From Bostrychus sinensis (taxonomy: Eukaryota; Chordata; Actinopteri; Gobiiformes; Eleotridae): a stretch of DNA of 64,000 bases. Where the stretch lies: the NCBI GenBank assembly GCA_020698575.1, contig CM036251.1, positions 17,457,288 through 17,521,287 on the forward strand. The letters are read 5' to 3'. A program made the position numbers and the translations under genes. Positions 45,747 through 56,011 of the stretch are shown here, in pieces. The notes below the pieces were generated by a model. The model did no database searches, was not told where the DNA came from, and saw nothing but the letters and a program-made list of their open reading frames with translations. The first letter of the stretch is position 1; the number at the start of each line of letters is the position of its first letter.

Positions 45747-47729
45747 TAAGGAGGACCGTGAGCGCCACGCGAAAAGGAATAATACTTTAATTAAAAGAGT
45801 TTTTAAAACAGTTTTTAAAAGAGCCTTTAATAAATGCATTACTGAGTTTTTAAAAGTTTATTTAATAAAGAGATTACTAAATACTTTTATTAAGAGTTTT
45901 TAAGAGCACTTAATAAATGGATTACTAAATGGTTTTATTAAAAGTGTTTAAAAGAGCATTTAATAATTGGATTACTAAATGCTTTTATTAAAAGAGTTTT
46001 TAAAAGAGCCTTTAATAAATGGATTACTCAATGGTTTTATTAAATGAGTTTTTAAAAGAGGATTTAATAAATGGATTACTAAATGATTTTAATAAAAGAA
46101 GGATTAATAGCGTTATTCATTAATCCATTTAGGAAACTGATTTCTAAATGTATTTATTTTGCAAAACGTATTAGCTTCTCCGATTAGCTTCTCCTTTTAG
46201 CTTTTCCGTGGCGTTCCTGGTCCTCCTGGCTAAAGTTAAATAAAATAAAAAGCAAAGCGATGTAGCGAGCTCTGTGACTGGTCAGAGCTACTCGCGCTCT
46301 GATTGGCCAGAAAATTCGAACGTTCTATCAAATATGTTGATAATATGAGCACATATTTTCATTTCAGATTATCTTCATTGTAACCAACTATATAATTATT
46401 CCTAAAACCGGTTAAAATGAGCTATGTGCCTGTAGCAGAGAAAATTTATGACTTACAATCACGTCTTCATCCCCCATAGGGTTTATGCGCTAACTACTTC
46501 CGCATTCGGCTAAACGGAATGATCCACTTACAGTCACAGCTTGTAAGCGAGCAGCCGGACAAGGGCAGCTTCAAAAAACATATTTATGTCTTACACATCG
46601 CAAAAATAAAATCACCAAAATAACGCTGCTATGGACTAACGCAGTTTTATCCTTCAAATAAGGGTTTTAGCATTTGTGTGTTAAATATTTCACTAGTCGC
46701 TGAGCGAGGAGGCGGGATATTGTTGCGGGATAAAGCCGTCACCTGGCGCACTTTATTTCAGTGGATATAAAGCACACAGCAAGTTAAATTACATGATACT
46801 CAATCACAAACAACACAACTGCCCATTTTAGCACAGTCTTAATTTATTATACACCTATTAAGGCACTTTGACGTATTTACTAATTTCTACACTCCGAGGC
46901 TACAACTGTTGTTTTGAAGCCACTTTCACAGCACTTCTGTGGCGTTTTCAGATGTTTTTGTGCACATTGTGGCTGTTTTTGGTCACATACTTTAGTAAAA
47001 TGTTCCTGTGTGCTTTATATCCGCTGAAATAAAGTGCGCCGGGTGACGGCTTTAGTTAATTGACACAACAATATCCCGCATTCGCGCTCAGCGATTAGTT
47101 AAATATTTAACACACAAATGCTAAAACCCTTGTTTGAAGGATAAAACTGCATTAGTCCACTGCAACGTTAGTTTGGTGATTTTATTTTGCGATGTGTACG
47201 ACATAAATATGTTTTCTGAAGCTGCCCTTGTCCGGCTGCTCGCTTACAAGATGTGACCGGAAGTGGATCATTCCATTTAGCCGAATGCGGAAGTAGTGAG
47301 CGAATTACCCCTATTGTCTGACCAATCACAGAGCTCGTTACATCACTTTGCATTTTATTTTATTTAACTTTAGCTAGGAGGACCAGGAACTCCACGGAAA
47401 TGCTAAAAGCAGAGACTAATCGGAGAAGCTAATACGTTTTGCAAATGCTTTTCCGAAAAGGTTTTGTAAATACATTTAGAAATCGGTTTCCTAAATGGAT
47501 TAATGAATAACGCTATGAACCTTTTTTTATTAAAACCATTTAGTAATTCATTTATTAAATTCTCTTCTAAAAACTCATTTAATAAAACCATTTAGTAATC
47601 CGTTTATTAAAGGCTCTTTTTAAAACTTTTAATAAAAGCATTTAATAATCCATTTATTAAAGGCTCTTTTAAAAACTCTTTTAATAAAAGCATTATTCCT
47701 TTTTGCGTTGCAGCTCACGGTCCTCCATA
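45747..47729. mobile_element. Foldback element with 0.7-1.0 kb inverted arms
   Basis: Left arm 45747-46778 and right arm 47007-47729 are near-complementary over most of their length (long blocks with only scattered mismatches), around an unrelated centre of about 228 bp. Outer ends read taaggaggaccgtgagc, and tatggaggaccgtgagc when the right end is reverse-complemented. The 6-bp direct repeat tttatg flanks it (45741-45746 and 47730-47735), a possible target duplication. The outer part of each arm holds about 50-bp tandem units (aatggattactaaatgg). The left arm has about 170 bp extra (roughly 46310-46480) and more tandem units than the right. No transposase frame; superfamily unknown. Confidence 0.85.
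45780..46100. repeat. Tandem repeat in left arm of foldback element
   Basis: Five to six diverged units of about 50 bp built on tttaataaatggattacta followed by aatggttttattaaaagag. The mirror-image set occupies about 47515-47695. Confidence 0.75.
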
Positions 47730-47903
47730 TTTATGGTTGCTCTTAACTTAATTGCTAATTGCTAATTAATATCAGTCATTAATTGTTTCCAGTAGTCTTG
47801 ACACCCAGCAATGACACTGATAATATATTTAAGTGTTTGGTAAAAGGTTTCAGTGGTTTGGTCTGATTTAGCTTCTAATGCTGTACTTGTTTTATGCTAT
47901 CAG

Positions 47904-48137
47904 AGGACATCTTCCCCTGCAAAGACTGTGGGATCTGGTACCGCAGTGAGAGAAACCTCCAGGCCCACCTCATGTACTACTGCGCCAGTCGACAGAAGCA
48001 GCCGGCTGCCGCATCATCCCCTCCACAGGACAAACCCAAGGAGTCTTACCCCAATGAACGCATCTGTCCATTCCCACAGTGCAACAAGAGCTGCCCCAGC
48101 GCCAGCTCCCTAGAAATCCATATGCGCACTCATAGCG
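47904..48137 (+). CDS. zfpm1: zfpm1 coding exon (C2HC finger 1 and C2H2 finger 2)
   Basis: 234-bp exon, acceptor tgctatcag, donor AGCG/gtaaga, phase 1 both ends. Finger 1 (47918-47983) reads CKDCGIWYRSERNLQAHLM, then YYC, a C2HC finger of the kind that contacts the GATA N-terminal finger. Finger 2 (48065-48133) is CPFPQCNKSCPSASSLEIH, then MRTH, a C2H2 finger. The intervening PKESYPNERI sequence matches FOG1 (KPKETYPNERV) rather than FOG2, a main reason for naming it zfpm1. All zinc ligands are present. Confidence 0.97.
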
Positions 48138-48582
48138 GTAAGAACGAAATTAAGCACTATATTAGTTTTTTATAATTGTTTGGCTGTGCATTGGAAAGAA
48201 CAAAACAAGTGTCACAATATAAAACTGTAACAAAGATGATATATCGGGATATATTAATATGATGTTGGAAAACCACACAGGTACACCACTACACACAAGC
48301 ACAGAAGTTGATAAAATACATTGAAAAGGAACAGTAATACATTAAGTGCATTATCCAAACAAGTTGCATGAAGTGTTTTTTTTTTTGGATAAAAAATAGA
48401 ATAAATTGTCTATCAAAGGTTTAAATGCAGTTCAAAGGTAAGCTGCTCTCATAAAATAATTTATTTCTAAAAATCTATAGTGCCATTTATGATATCGATA
48501 CAGTATAGCCCAAAATAAGATTTTCCAGAATCAATATTTCATTACACCCCTAATTATGTTTATGAATGCCTCTCGTTCCCAG
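48138..48582 (+). other. zfpm1 intron, 445 bp, with probable MITE remnant
   Basis: Most of it (about 48195-48555) resembles a decayed non-autonomous element: gatatatcgggatata and gatatcgatacagtatag words, and an end reading ttaggggtgtaatgaaat on the minus strand. The matching left end is degraded. Confidence 0.45.
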
Positions 48583-48825
48583 GTGAACGTCCATTTGTTT
48601 GTCTCATCTGCCTATCCGCCTTCACCACAAAAGCTAACTGTGAGCGACACCTCAAGGTCCACACTGATACAGTGAATGGAGTGTGTCTTGGCTGTGGCTT
48701 TGTCTCCACCACTAGAGACATTCTCTACAGCCACCTGGTCACCAGCCACATGGTGTGCCAGCCTGGGTCCCGAAGCGAGGTCTACTCTCCAGGACCCGGA
48801 TTGCCTAAATTACCTTTATCAATCG
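48583..48825 (+). CDS. zfpm1: zfpm1 coding exon (C2H2 fingers 3 and 4)
   Basis: 243-bp exon, acceptor ctcgttcccag, donor ATCG/gtaaat, phase 1 both ends. It starts GERPFVC, a standard linker to finger 3 (48600-48662, CLICLSAFTTKANCERHLKV, then H). Finger 4 (48684-48749) is CLGCGFVSTTRDILYSHLVT, then SH, followed by MVCQPGSRSEVYSPGPG. The sequence is nearly identical to my recollection of mammalian FOG1 here, and FOG2 lacks this pair in this form. This supports FOG1 strongly. Confidence 0.97.
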
Positions 48826-48976
48826 GTAAATACTGTATTTTTTGTCAACAAAACTATTTAAATTACTTTCCTTACACTCAATACACTACAGATTGTTTTC
48901 AGTCCACCCATCCATACCTGTAAGTGACTATATAGTTTCTGTCATGCTGCTTATAAAAAACCCTATCTTATTTCAG
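48826..48976 (+). other. zfpm1 intron, 151 bp
   Basis: Short GT-AG intron (gtaaat...cttatttcag) with nothing else visible. Confidence 0.9.
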
Positions 48977-51406
48977 GTCTTAATCCTGGAGACTCGGGTG
49001 TGGTGCTGAAATGTCAAGTGTGTGGACATAACTCGGACTCCCCTGCCCAGCTCCAGCAACATGTCAGGACCCATCTAGAAGTCCGTGTGCCTGCTGAAAG
49101 AAGCCCCACGCCCCGCCAAAGTACTCCATCTTCAGACCATGCACAGCCCCAGGTGTCTCCAAAAGACAGGGAACCCCTGGCTTGTATCCCAAAACCAGAC
49201 TCATCTAGTCCTGGTGCAAATGGTAGTGCAGCAACAACACCAGTTCCTGATGCGGCTACCCACCTGCGGATCAAAGAAGAGCCGCAGTCAGGACTCAGAG
49301 GCAGAGGATCAGTACATGGAGGTTAGAGAAGATGGAGAGCAGCTGTCAGAGAGAGAGCAGCAAGAGGAATCCAGGCAAAAGGCAAAGCAGGGGGAATTAT
49401 CAAACTCCTCCAGCCAGACCTCAAGATCTCCAAAAAGTCCAGCTGCCACCGTCAAAGCAGAACCAACAAGCCCAACCCCTGGTTCGAGCCCTGCACATGT
49501 AGGAGGAGCTGGGTCAGTTCTTCCTGGAGGAGCTTTGTTTTTGCCCCAGTACATGTTCAACCCAGAGGCAGCCATTTTACCTCAGGCCTCAGAAATTCTG
49601 GCGAAGATGTCAGAGATGGTCCACAGTCGCATCAAACAAGGCCAGGCGCTGCCTCCAAACAGTCCAGCTGCCTTCTTCCCCTCTGGACCTACCCCACCCA
49701 CAGCATCTGCAACACCTCCTCACAAAGGTGCTACCTGCTTTGAGTGTGACATCACCTTCAACAACATCAATAACTACTATGCACACAAGAGACTGTACTG
49801 TTCCGGCAGGCACCAAACAGAATCTAGCACAGCTCCGGCCAGTGTGCCCTCTGCTGGAGCTTCTACTTCTCCACAAGGGGGTGCCACAAGCAGAGCAGCC
49901 TCTGCCTCTCCCACACACTCTGACCCTGCTGCAGGGAGTGGGCCAGAGTCCAGACAGAGAGTAGAGGTGAAGACAGAGGCGCCCGTGGGACGGGAGGGCG
50001 TGACCTCGTCTCCTGAGGCAGAGGGTGGTAGTGTGGGAGCAGGAGGGGGCAGAGCTAGTGAGGGCAGCCAGAGTCCTGCCAGTGGTTCTGCCGAAGATCA
50101 GGAAGAGGATCCGAACAGGACCTTCTGCGAGGCCTGCAATATTCGCTTCAGTCGCCATGAGAACTACACTGTTCATAAACGCTTCTACTGTGCTTCGCGC
50201 CATGACCCCTCAAACCAGCGCTCTGTGCACATGGCCAAGGCCAACACCACAGCTTTCATGCCTCAGCCCATCCGCACTCGCAAGAGGAAAAAGATGTATG
50301 AGATCCACATGGCCCGCACTGAGGCCCTAGCTGCTGCTGCGGCTGCTGCCACTGCCGCTGCTACAGCTGCTGCTTCAGCTCCATCGCCCTCTGTCCTGGG
50401 ACTACCAGTGAAGCAGGAGGTTTCCCCTAATGGCACAGAGGCGTCCAGTCCAGAAGGAGATGGTCCCATAGACTTGAGCAAAAGGCCTCGTCGGACAGAG
50501 GTCGGTCGACACAGCGGTAGTGTTCTTCCCGCTCTGCCCCTCACTGACTACCACAAGTGCACTGCCTGCAGTATCAGCTTCAATAGCATCGAGAACTATT
50601 TGGCCCACAAAACCTATTACTGTCCTGCTACCACTCTCCAAGCCCACACACTGGAGCAGCTTCACCGGCTCAAGAGGTCAGCCTCTACCTCTCCTAAGAG
50701 CAGGTCCCAGGAGCGTTCGGACCTCCTGCATCCCACAGAGGCTAAGGCTCCCCCTGCTGAGCAGGTGACCCAGGCTCAGGTCACATCACCCAGTGCTTAC
50801 CCCTCAACCATATCTCCTGCTGATGCCACCTCTCCCAGCTCCACCAAAAGAATGGGTTCCTCTTCCCCTGTGACATGCCCCTACTGCCCCCACAGGCCGC
50901 TCACTGGTGATCTGATGGAGCACTTCAAAACTGTCCATGGACTGGTGGTAAAAGTGAAGTCCCCCCGAGAGACAAGCCCTTGCAACAGTCCCATGGATGA
51001 AGCTGGTACAGCCCCCTCTGACCCCTCAGTGAGGACACGGATCACCCGAGTCCACAGAGACAGCATCAATGGACAGGCAGCAAGCGAGACAGCTTCTCCT
51101 CAGTTAAACGGAAGCCCCTCTGCTGGTGGCTCACCTTCATCTGGTTCACCACAACCTCTGTCCCCTCCCAGAGCGTCCTCTCTGACTGTGTCCCCCCTCT
51201 CTGAGGTGAAACAGGAATCCCACACTGGAGACGAGGTCTCTTGTCCTGGCCCTGTTCCTGCACCCAAAACCCAGGTGATCACCCCAGTCCAGAATGGAAA
51301 CTCTCGCTACTGCCGCTTGTGCAACATCAAGTTTAGCAGCCTATCGACATTTATCGCTCATAAGAAATACTACTGCTCTTCCCACAGTGCAGAACATGTC
51401 AAGTGA
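48977..51406 (+). CDS. zfpm1: zfpm1 last coding exon (extra C2H2, C2HC fingers 5-7 and 9, CtBP motif)
   Basis: 2,430-bp terminal exon, acceptor cttatttcag, stop TGA at 51404-51406. Elements in order: extra C2H2 finger LKCQVCGHNSDSPAQLQQH (49009-49074); Ser/Pro linker; the FLPQYMFNPEAA and SEILAKMSEMVHSR block shared by FOG proteins; C2HC finger 5 (49736-49801); finger 6 (50126-50191); basic TRKRKKMYEIH; Ala-rich tract (50330-50389); CtBP-binding PIDLS (50465-50479); finger 7 (50558-50623); C2H2 finger 8 (50876-50938); C2HC finger 9 (51311-51376), ending HAEHVK-like. All zinc ligands are visible. The splice-defined frame runs to a TAG at 49324-49326, while everything from about 49289 on is in the +1 frame. 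So one extra base (or two missing) lies near 49285-49291. Without correction the product would stop after the extra finger. Confidence 0.95.
49283..49293 (+). other. zfpm1: Frame break in zfpm1 last exon
   Basis: Upstream frame reads ATHLRIKEEPQ up to about 49287. Downstream frame reads QDSEAEDQYMEVRED from 49289. The text ccgcagtcaggactc would need one base removed or two added to join them. Both flanking peptides look like genuine FOG linker, so the break is local. Most likely a sequencing or assembly error or a private variant; a functional programmed shift is not suggested by any slippery sequence. Confidence 0.85.
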
Positions 51407-53179
51407 GCAGACCTCCCTCCAATCTAGATCCCTCTTCACTTTCCCCAGTTGCAGAATGCCAGCCCTTCACTCGTGGCAGAATGGCAATTGACTGGCATGG
51501 TCGAGAGTGACATTTACTGACTGTTACTCACCTGGAAGGGCCTGATGCTTGAACTGCTACAGAGCAGGGATCGCAGGTGGTGTTACTCAATACAAAAACT
51601 GCTTTAGCTCCTCCTATGGGTCAAAGTTTGTAGTACACTAAGAGCTGATTGATGCTACCTGCACACCCAGTTGTGCTCCCGTCCCTTAGATCACTGTCTT
51701 TACTCTTGTGTCTCATAAGCCCTTTACACCCAGCGGTACGGTATTGTTCAATTAGATGTAGTATTCCGTGTTCTACTGAAGTTATTTGTCAGAAGGAGCA
51801 GGAAGGGTTTGACGATAAGTTAAAAAGAAAGGGTACTAAAGGTGGGGCCAGACATATTACAGACTATTTACGAAGCATAAGAATACCCACACTCAGGTCA
51901 AAACAACAATTCAAAAGAAAAAAAACATACATTTTCAAAGTAATCTCAAACAAAGCTTGTCTGTCAACTTTAGTGTACAACACTACTGGCTTTTTGTATT
52001 TTGTTAATGGTCATACACCCCATTAATTAAACCCAATTTCAGATTCACATTTGAACAAGTTTGTCTGAAATGACAACATTTTGGCTGACACCTCTATCTT
52101 TTTTTGTGTACACCTCTGGCAGAGGAAATAGGGGTGGCTACTACAAAACTGATACTGTACCGTTTGGTGAAAACAGGGCTTTATTGACCTCTCCAGGCCT
52201 CACATTCTGTTGCATTATGGGACGTTAAAAAGATCTACAATTTCTGCTGTTTGTCTGGTCAACTCATTTGTTGGTAATGATTAGATTGTGACTGATAATG
52301 GCATTTCTAACTGAGAAAAGTTATAATTATGCTTGATGTCCCAGACCAGAAGGGAGGAATCATTTCTGTCGTGTGGAAAAGACTTGATTATTGTTGATGA
52401 TTTTAATATGTGTGCATAATGTATGATGCCCGAGAAAAAGAATTCTATTATGCTTTTGGTTTCAACACTGGCTCTTTTTGCTTACTAGTAAAGCTGAAGT
52501 GTTTTTAGATAAAAACAAACGTGTGAATATCACAATGTTACTAATTACTGAAGGATGAGATTTGAAAACGGACATTCTCACTTTTCTTTCATTTACACAA
52601 GAATTCTCTTTAAAAACAACGGAGAAAAATGTGAAATATTTATCTTCTAGTCCTCACTGATTTCATGTTAACAGAAAACTACCTACCGAGTGTCTGAGAG
52701 TATTTGTATTTTGATTTGTATATTTTTCATACTGTTGGAAGGAACTGTTCAGAAGTAGGTGTTGAAGTGTATTTTATAAGTGTAGATATGTAATATCTTC
52801 TCACAGTAATCACTGGGATCACACTGAACTTGAGCACGTTAGTATTTTGTTCATTTTTATCTTTCTTATATGATCAGCTCTAAGCAGCCTCCCACCCTTT
52901 TCACACGGGAAACCTTGTGTGCACTTCTGATACTGTTGCTTTTACATTAGGCTCAAATGTAAGGTTTTGAGCAAAAATGTGTGTTGTAAATTCTCCATTC
53001 TAGACCAATGCTGCATTTACTAGGATCCGACAGACAGTAAAACAAATTATATTTTGTATGGATGAGAGAAGGTACAATTAGGCTAGACAACATTGCAACG
53101 TTATAGTATGCTAATTTACTACTGCAAAAAAATCTGCAAATATTTGTGATCCAAAAGCACAATGGCCCGTTACTGTACC

Positions 53180-53290
53180 ATAACTTAATTTTTTTTGCAC
53201 CCATCCTAATCCAACCCTCTTCATTTATTAGGGCTTTGGACTGGCACAAAGATACACTGAGCCCTTGTGGCTGGATTAAATACACCATTA
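53180..53290 (-). repeat. Family B repeat fragment
   Basis: Ccaaccctcttcatttatta, gggctttggactggcacaaa and cttgtggctggattaa mark a partial copy within the probable 3' UTR. Confidence 0.5.
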
Positions 53291-54759
53291 TGATATATCA
53301 CTAATTATCACAGCGTTTGAAAACCAGCCACCAGGCAGCTCTTGAGTGCACAAAGCTCTTGGCAAGTTGTCTACACCATCTGGTTGGATTTGGCCATTGT
53401 AACTATACAGTTATATGTGTGATGCATTTCAGTAAGTTTGTTCATTGTTTTGTTATGCTCCGTGCCACTAAACAAACTTCCTCTATCCTCTCCTGTCTGC
53501 TGGAATTTTGTAAATGCTGCATAGGAGATAACACTTTTTTTCCCTCCTAATGATTGTATCCAGATATGAAGGTCCAGCTGTGTAGCCTCATGGTAGAATA
53601 AGCCCTACTTATTATGAGCTGTGATCTGCTCTTTTCTCCCTCTAGTCCTCTCACACCACATCCCCCTGCAGTAAAAGATAAAATTGTTAAGGACACAATT
53701 GTGAAGCATCTGTTTTAAAATGTGTACAGATGATAATTATAATTCATCTCCAAATCCTTAAAGTTTCTTATTTCCTGTTCACACTGCACACGAAGTAGGA
53801 AGTGCAGGTACAACATAGCAACACACACTCTTAAACGTCTTGCAGGGTACACTAGTAATCTTTTTAGGTCCTAGAACCCTGCCACACTGCAAAAGTTACA
53901 TAACCTTTTATACAGCTATGTTGTATTGGAGTTTGAGTCTTCTTTGGCTCAGATTTAAACCTTGCACTCAAACAGTTCAACAGATGCACATTGATCATTA
54001 AAATCGGACAGTGGTTTAGACCCATCACTAATGCATTCTAATCTTTATACAGTGTTGTAAAAACAGCAGCTATCTTCATCTACACTATTGCTAAGACAAG
54101 TCTATTTAATTGTAATGGTGAATTTACCAGCTAAAATTAACAGGTCGTCAAATGCACCATAATGTTATCAAAATCAGTAAATCTTTCTTGACACCATTTT
54201 ATCCATCCACACTAACAGAACCAGAACTAAAATGTGGTCCACAACATTTTCAAAAGTCTGTGTTTTTTCAAAAACCTGAGAAATGTGGACAATGTCAGAA
54301 CAGCATAAGTTTTTTATAGTGCATTAGTCTGGACTTTGCCTAATGGGATCAACATAAAAAATAATGGTCAATAGTCAAGTGGGATAAAATATTATGATTA
54401 TAACAAAATTTTATTAGAAATCAATAACTTTGGAAGGGCTATGATGGAGTATAAGCAACACATTGAAGGACTTGGTGCTGTAAAACCTTCCCTCTTTTTT
54501 AATTGCACTCTTATGTTGTTAAATGAGTTTTTATTATGTATTTATGTTCTGCAGCACTTTCCCCTTTATTCAAATCACACATCTTGAAGGACTTTTTAAA
54601 CAACTCTGACCCTGGTGTAATGGTTTTTAATTCAGTGTTTTTTCTTAATGATTCCTCTTGACGGAAGAAAAATCGAATGTCAAAACTTTAATTTGTTTAA
54701 TTTTTTTTTTTAAATAACAATTCAGTTTCACTACACTCTTGTCCAAACTATGCATGGCA

Positions 54760-54765
54760 AATAAA
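54760..54765 (+). terminator. zfpm1: Candidate polyadenylation signal AATAAA
   Basis: First canonical AATAAA downstream of the zfpm1 stop codon, in ggcaaataaaaagag. A second is at 54947-54952 (ccaataaagtgc). Position alone supports it. Confidence 0.35.
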
Positions 54766-54799
54766 AAGAGAGAGACACTGATCAAATTCACTGTGTACT

Positions 54800-55345
54800 T
54801 ATTTTTTCCAAACTTTAACAATGACAGGCCTTGAGTTTTGGAGCTCCTTGATGCAGCACTACTTTCTGAACCATTTCCTCTAATTACAAAAGTCTATGAC
54901 GCTAGCTTTAGGAAGACCTTGAATGACTCATCAGCGTGCCGTTTCCAATAAAGTGCATGAGCTATAATACGTGTGAGGTAAAAAGCTTTTTGCGACCATT
55001 CAGAGCTCCAAGGCTGCTCTAATCAAAGGCAAAGTGCTCCAAGAAGCACACAGCACACAATTCAAAGCACTCATCCACGCGGCATGGTTTAACTCTTATT
55101 CACATGCCATTTAGATTAACCTTGATTTTAAAAAATGCAATGAATATGTAGCTTTGGGCTTTGCTGCCATCTTTCACCATCCCACTGCTCTCTGCGGTAA
55201 TAGCAATGCCTTTGAGACAGGCCCACGCAGTTAGCCTAAGCCTTCAGGGCACCATGTCATCAGAAGTGTCCATGGAGAGGAGTTTGACCACGCACCATGT
55301 TAATTAGATTAGAAATCTGTCCACACTAGCAAATTAAAGAAGGGC
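54800..55345. promoter_or_regulatory. Candidate downstream conserved non-coding element
   Basis: About 540 bp of unique, evenly composed sequence with no repeat or ORF signal. Includes TCF/LEF-type aatcaaaggc (55021-55030), homeodomain-type gttaattagattag and attagattaacc, and gcggtaatagc. It looks like a conserved element or part of the 3' UTR. Conservation not tested. Confidence 0.3.
54947..54952 (+). terminator. zfpm1: Alternative polyadenylation signal AATAAA
   Basis: Canonical hexamer in unique sequence about 190 bp beyond the first. Either could end the zfpm1 mRNA, or it may simply be part of a conserved element. Confidence 0.25.
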
Positions 55346-56011
55346 ATGATTTTGGCTTAGCTGTATTTTGAAATGGACAGCACTTGCCACAGTAAATCAT
55401 CTCCCTACTCCCTACACCAACTAACTTCATGTACTCTTTCACTGCATGCATAAATCTCTACTTTGGTCTTCCTCTAGGCCCCCTGGTAGCTCCAACCTTA
55501 GCATTCTTCAGTAATCAATAAATACAACTAATTCCCATTTTAAAATTGTAAATAGACAAATGAAGGCTGGATTTAGTTACTTTAACAGAGCACTGTTGAA
55601 TGGCTCTGTGATGAGGCATCATTACAGAACCAGCTGGAGCTTAGTGGGTTTCATGGAAATGGTTGAATAAAATGAGATCTTCCAGTATGTATGGGGATAC
55701 ATATTTGTCTGTTTTTTTTTTTATATATCACTAATGCAGTCTGAGATGCATGTATAGAAACTTCACAAAAACCATATTGATATGCAGTATATGTAGCTAT
55801 ATTAATCTGTAATGTTTGCTGTTGAAAATGTTTGTCAGGGGGAGGGCCTTTAGAAGAATATTTGGTGATTGGATGAAGCTATAGACCATGATTTGTTTTA
55901 GCCAATCATAATGACTCATTTCACATAGCCAAACAACAAACCTTGAAAAAAAAAAGTTTTTTTTTGCTGTGTTTGTAAATGTATACAGTAGCAGCATGTG
56001 TTATGTTTTTT
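55346..56011. other. Intergenic, no recognised feature
   Basis: AT-rich DNA with short T and A runs (about 55711, 55950). Nothing else seen. Confidence 0.6.

Larger units (their letters stand above)
45030..47903 (+). other. zfpm1 intron, about 2.9 kb
   Basis: From gtgagt to acceptor tgctatcag. Apart from a possible dispersed repeat (45236-45445), about 300 bp of plain AT-rich DNA (45446-45740) and short flanks, it is filled by the foldback element at 45747-47729. Confidence 0.9.
51407..54780 (+). other. zfpm1: Probable zfpm1 3' UTR
   Basis: AT-rich, non-coding, with unique-looking sequence to about 53170. A family B fragment sits at 53180-53290. I see no AATAAA before 54760, so the UTR may run about 3.35 kb, or use a variant signal earlier. 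The extent is inference. Confidence 0.4.

Noticed and set aside
45780..46100. Regularly spaced repeats resembling a CRISPR array
   Set aside because: Units are about 50 bp, contiguous, diverged and AT-rich with no unique spacers; part of the foldback element in a vertebrate genome.
49283..49293. Programmed ribosomal frameshift
   Set aside because: No slippery heptamer or stable downstream pseudoknot recognised, and none is known to me for FOG genes.
49610..50203. 197-codon minus-strand frame inside the zfpm1 last exon
   Set aside because: Shadow of the zfpm1 coding strand; no independent signal.
44778..51406. Gene is zfpm2 (FOG2) rather than zfpm1
   Set aside because: Fingers 2-4 (PNERICPFPQC, FVCLICLSAFTTKANCERH, TTRDILYSHLV) and the C-terminal finger match FOG1 as I recall it; FOG2 lacks the finger 3-4 sequence in this form.
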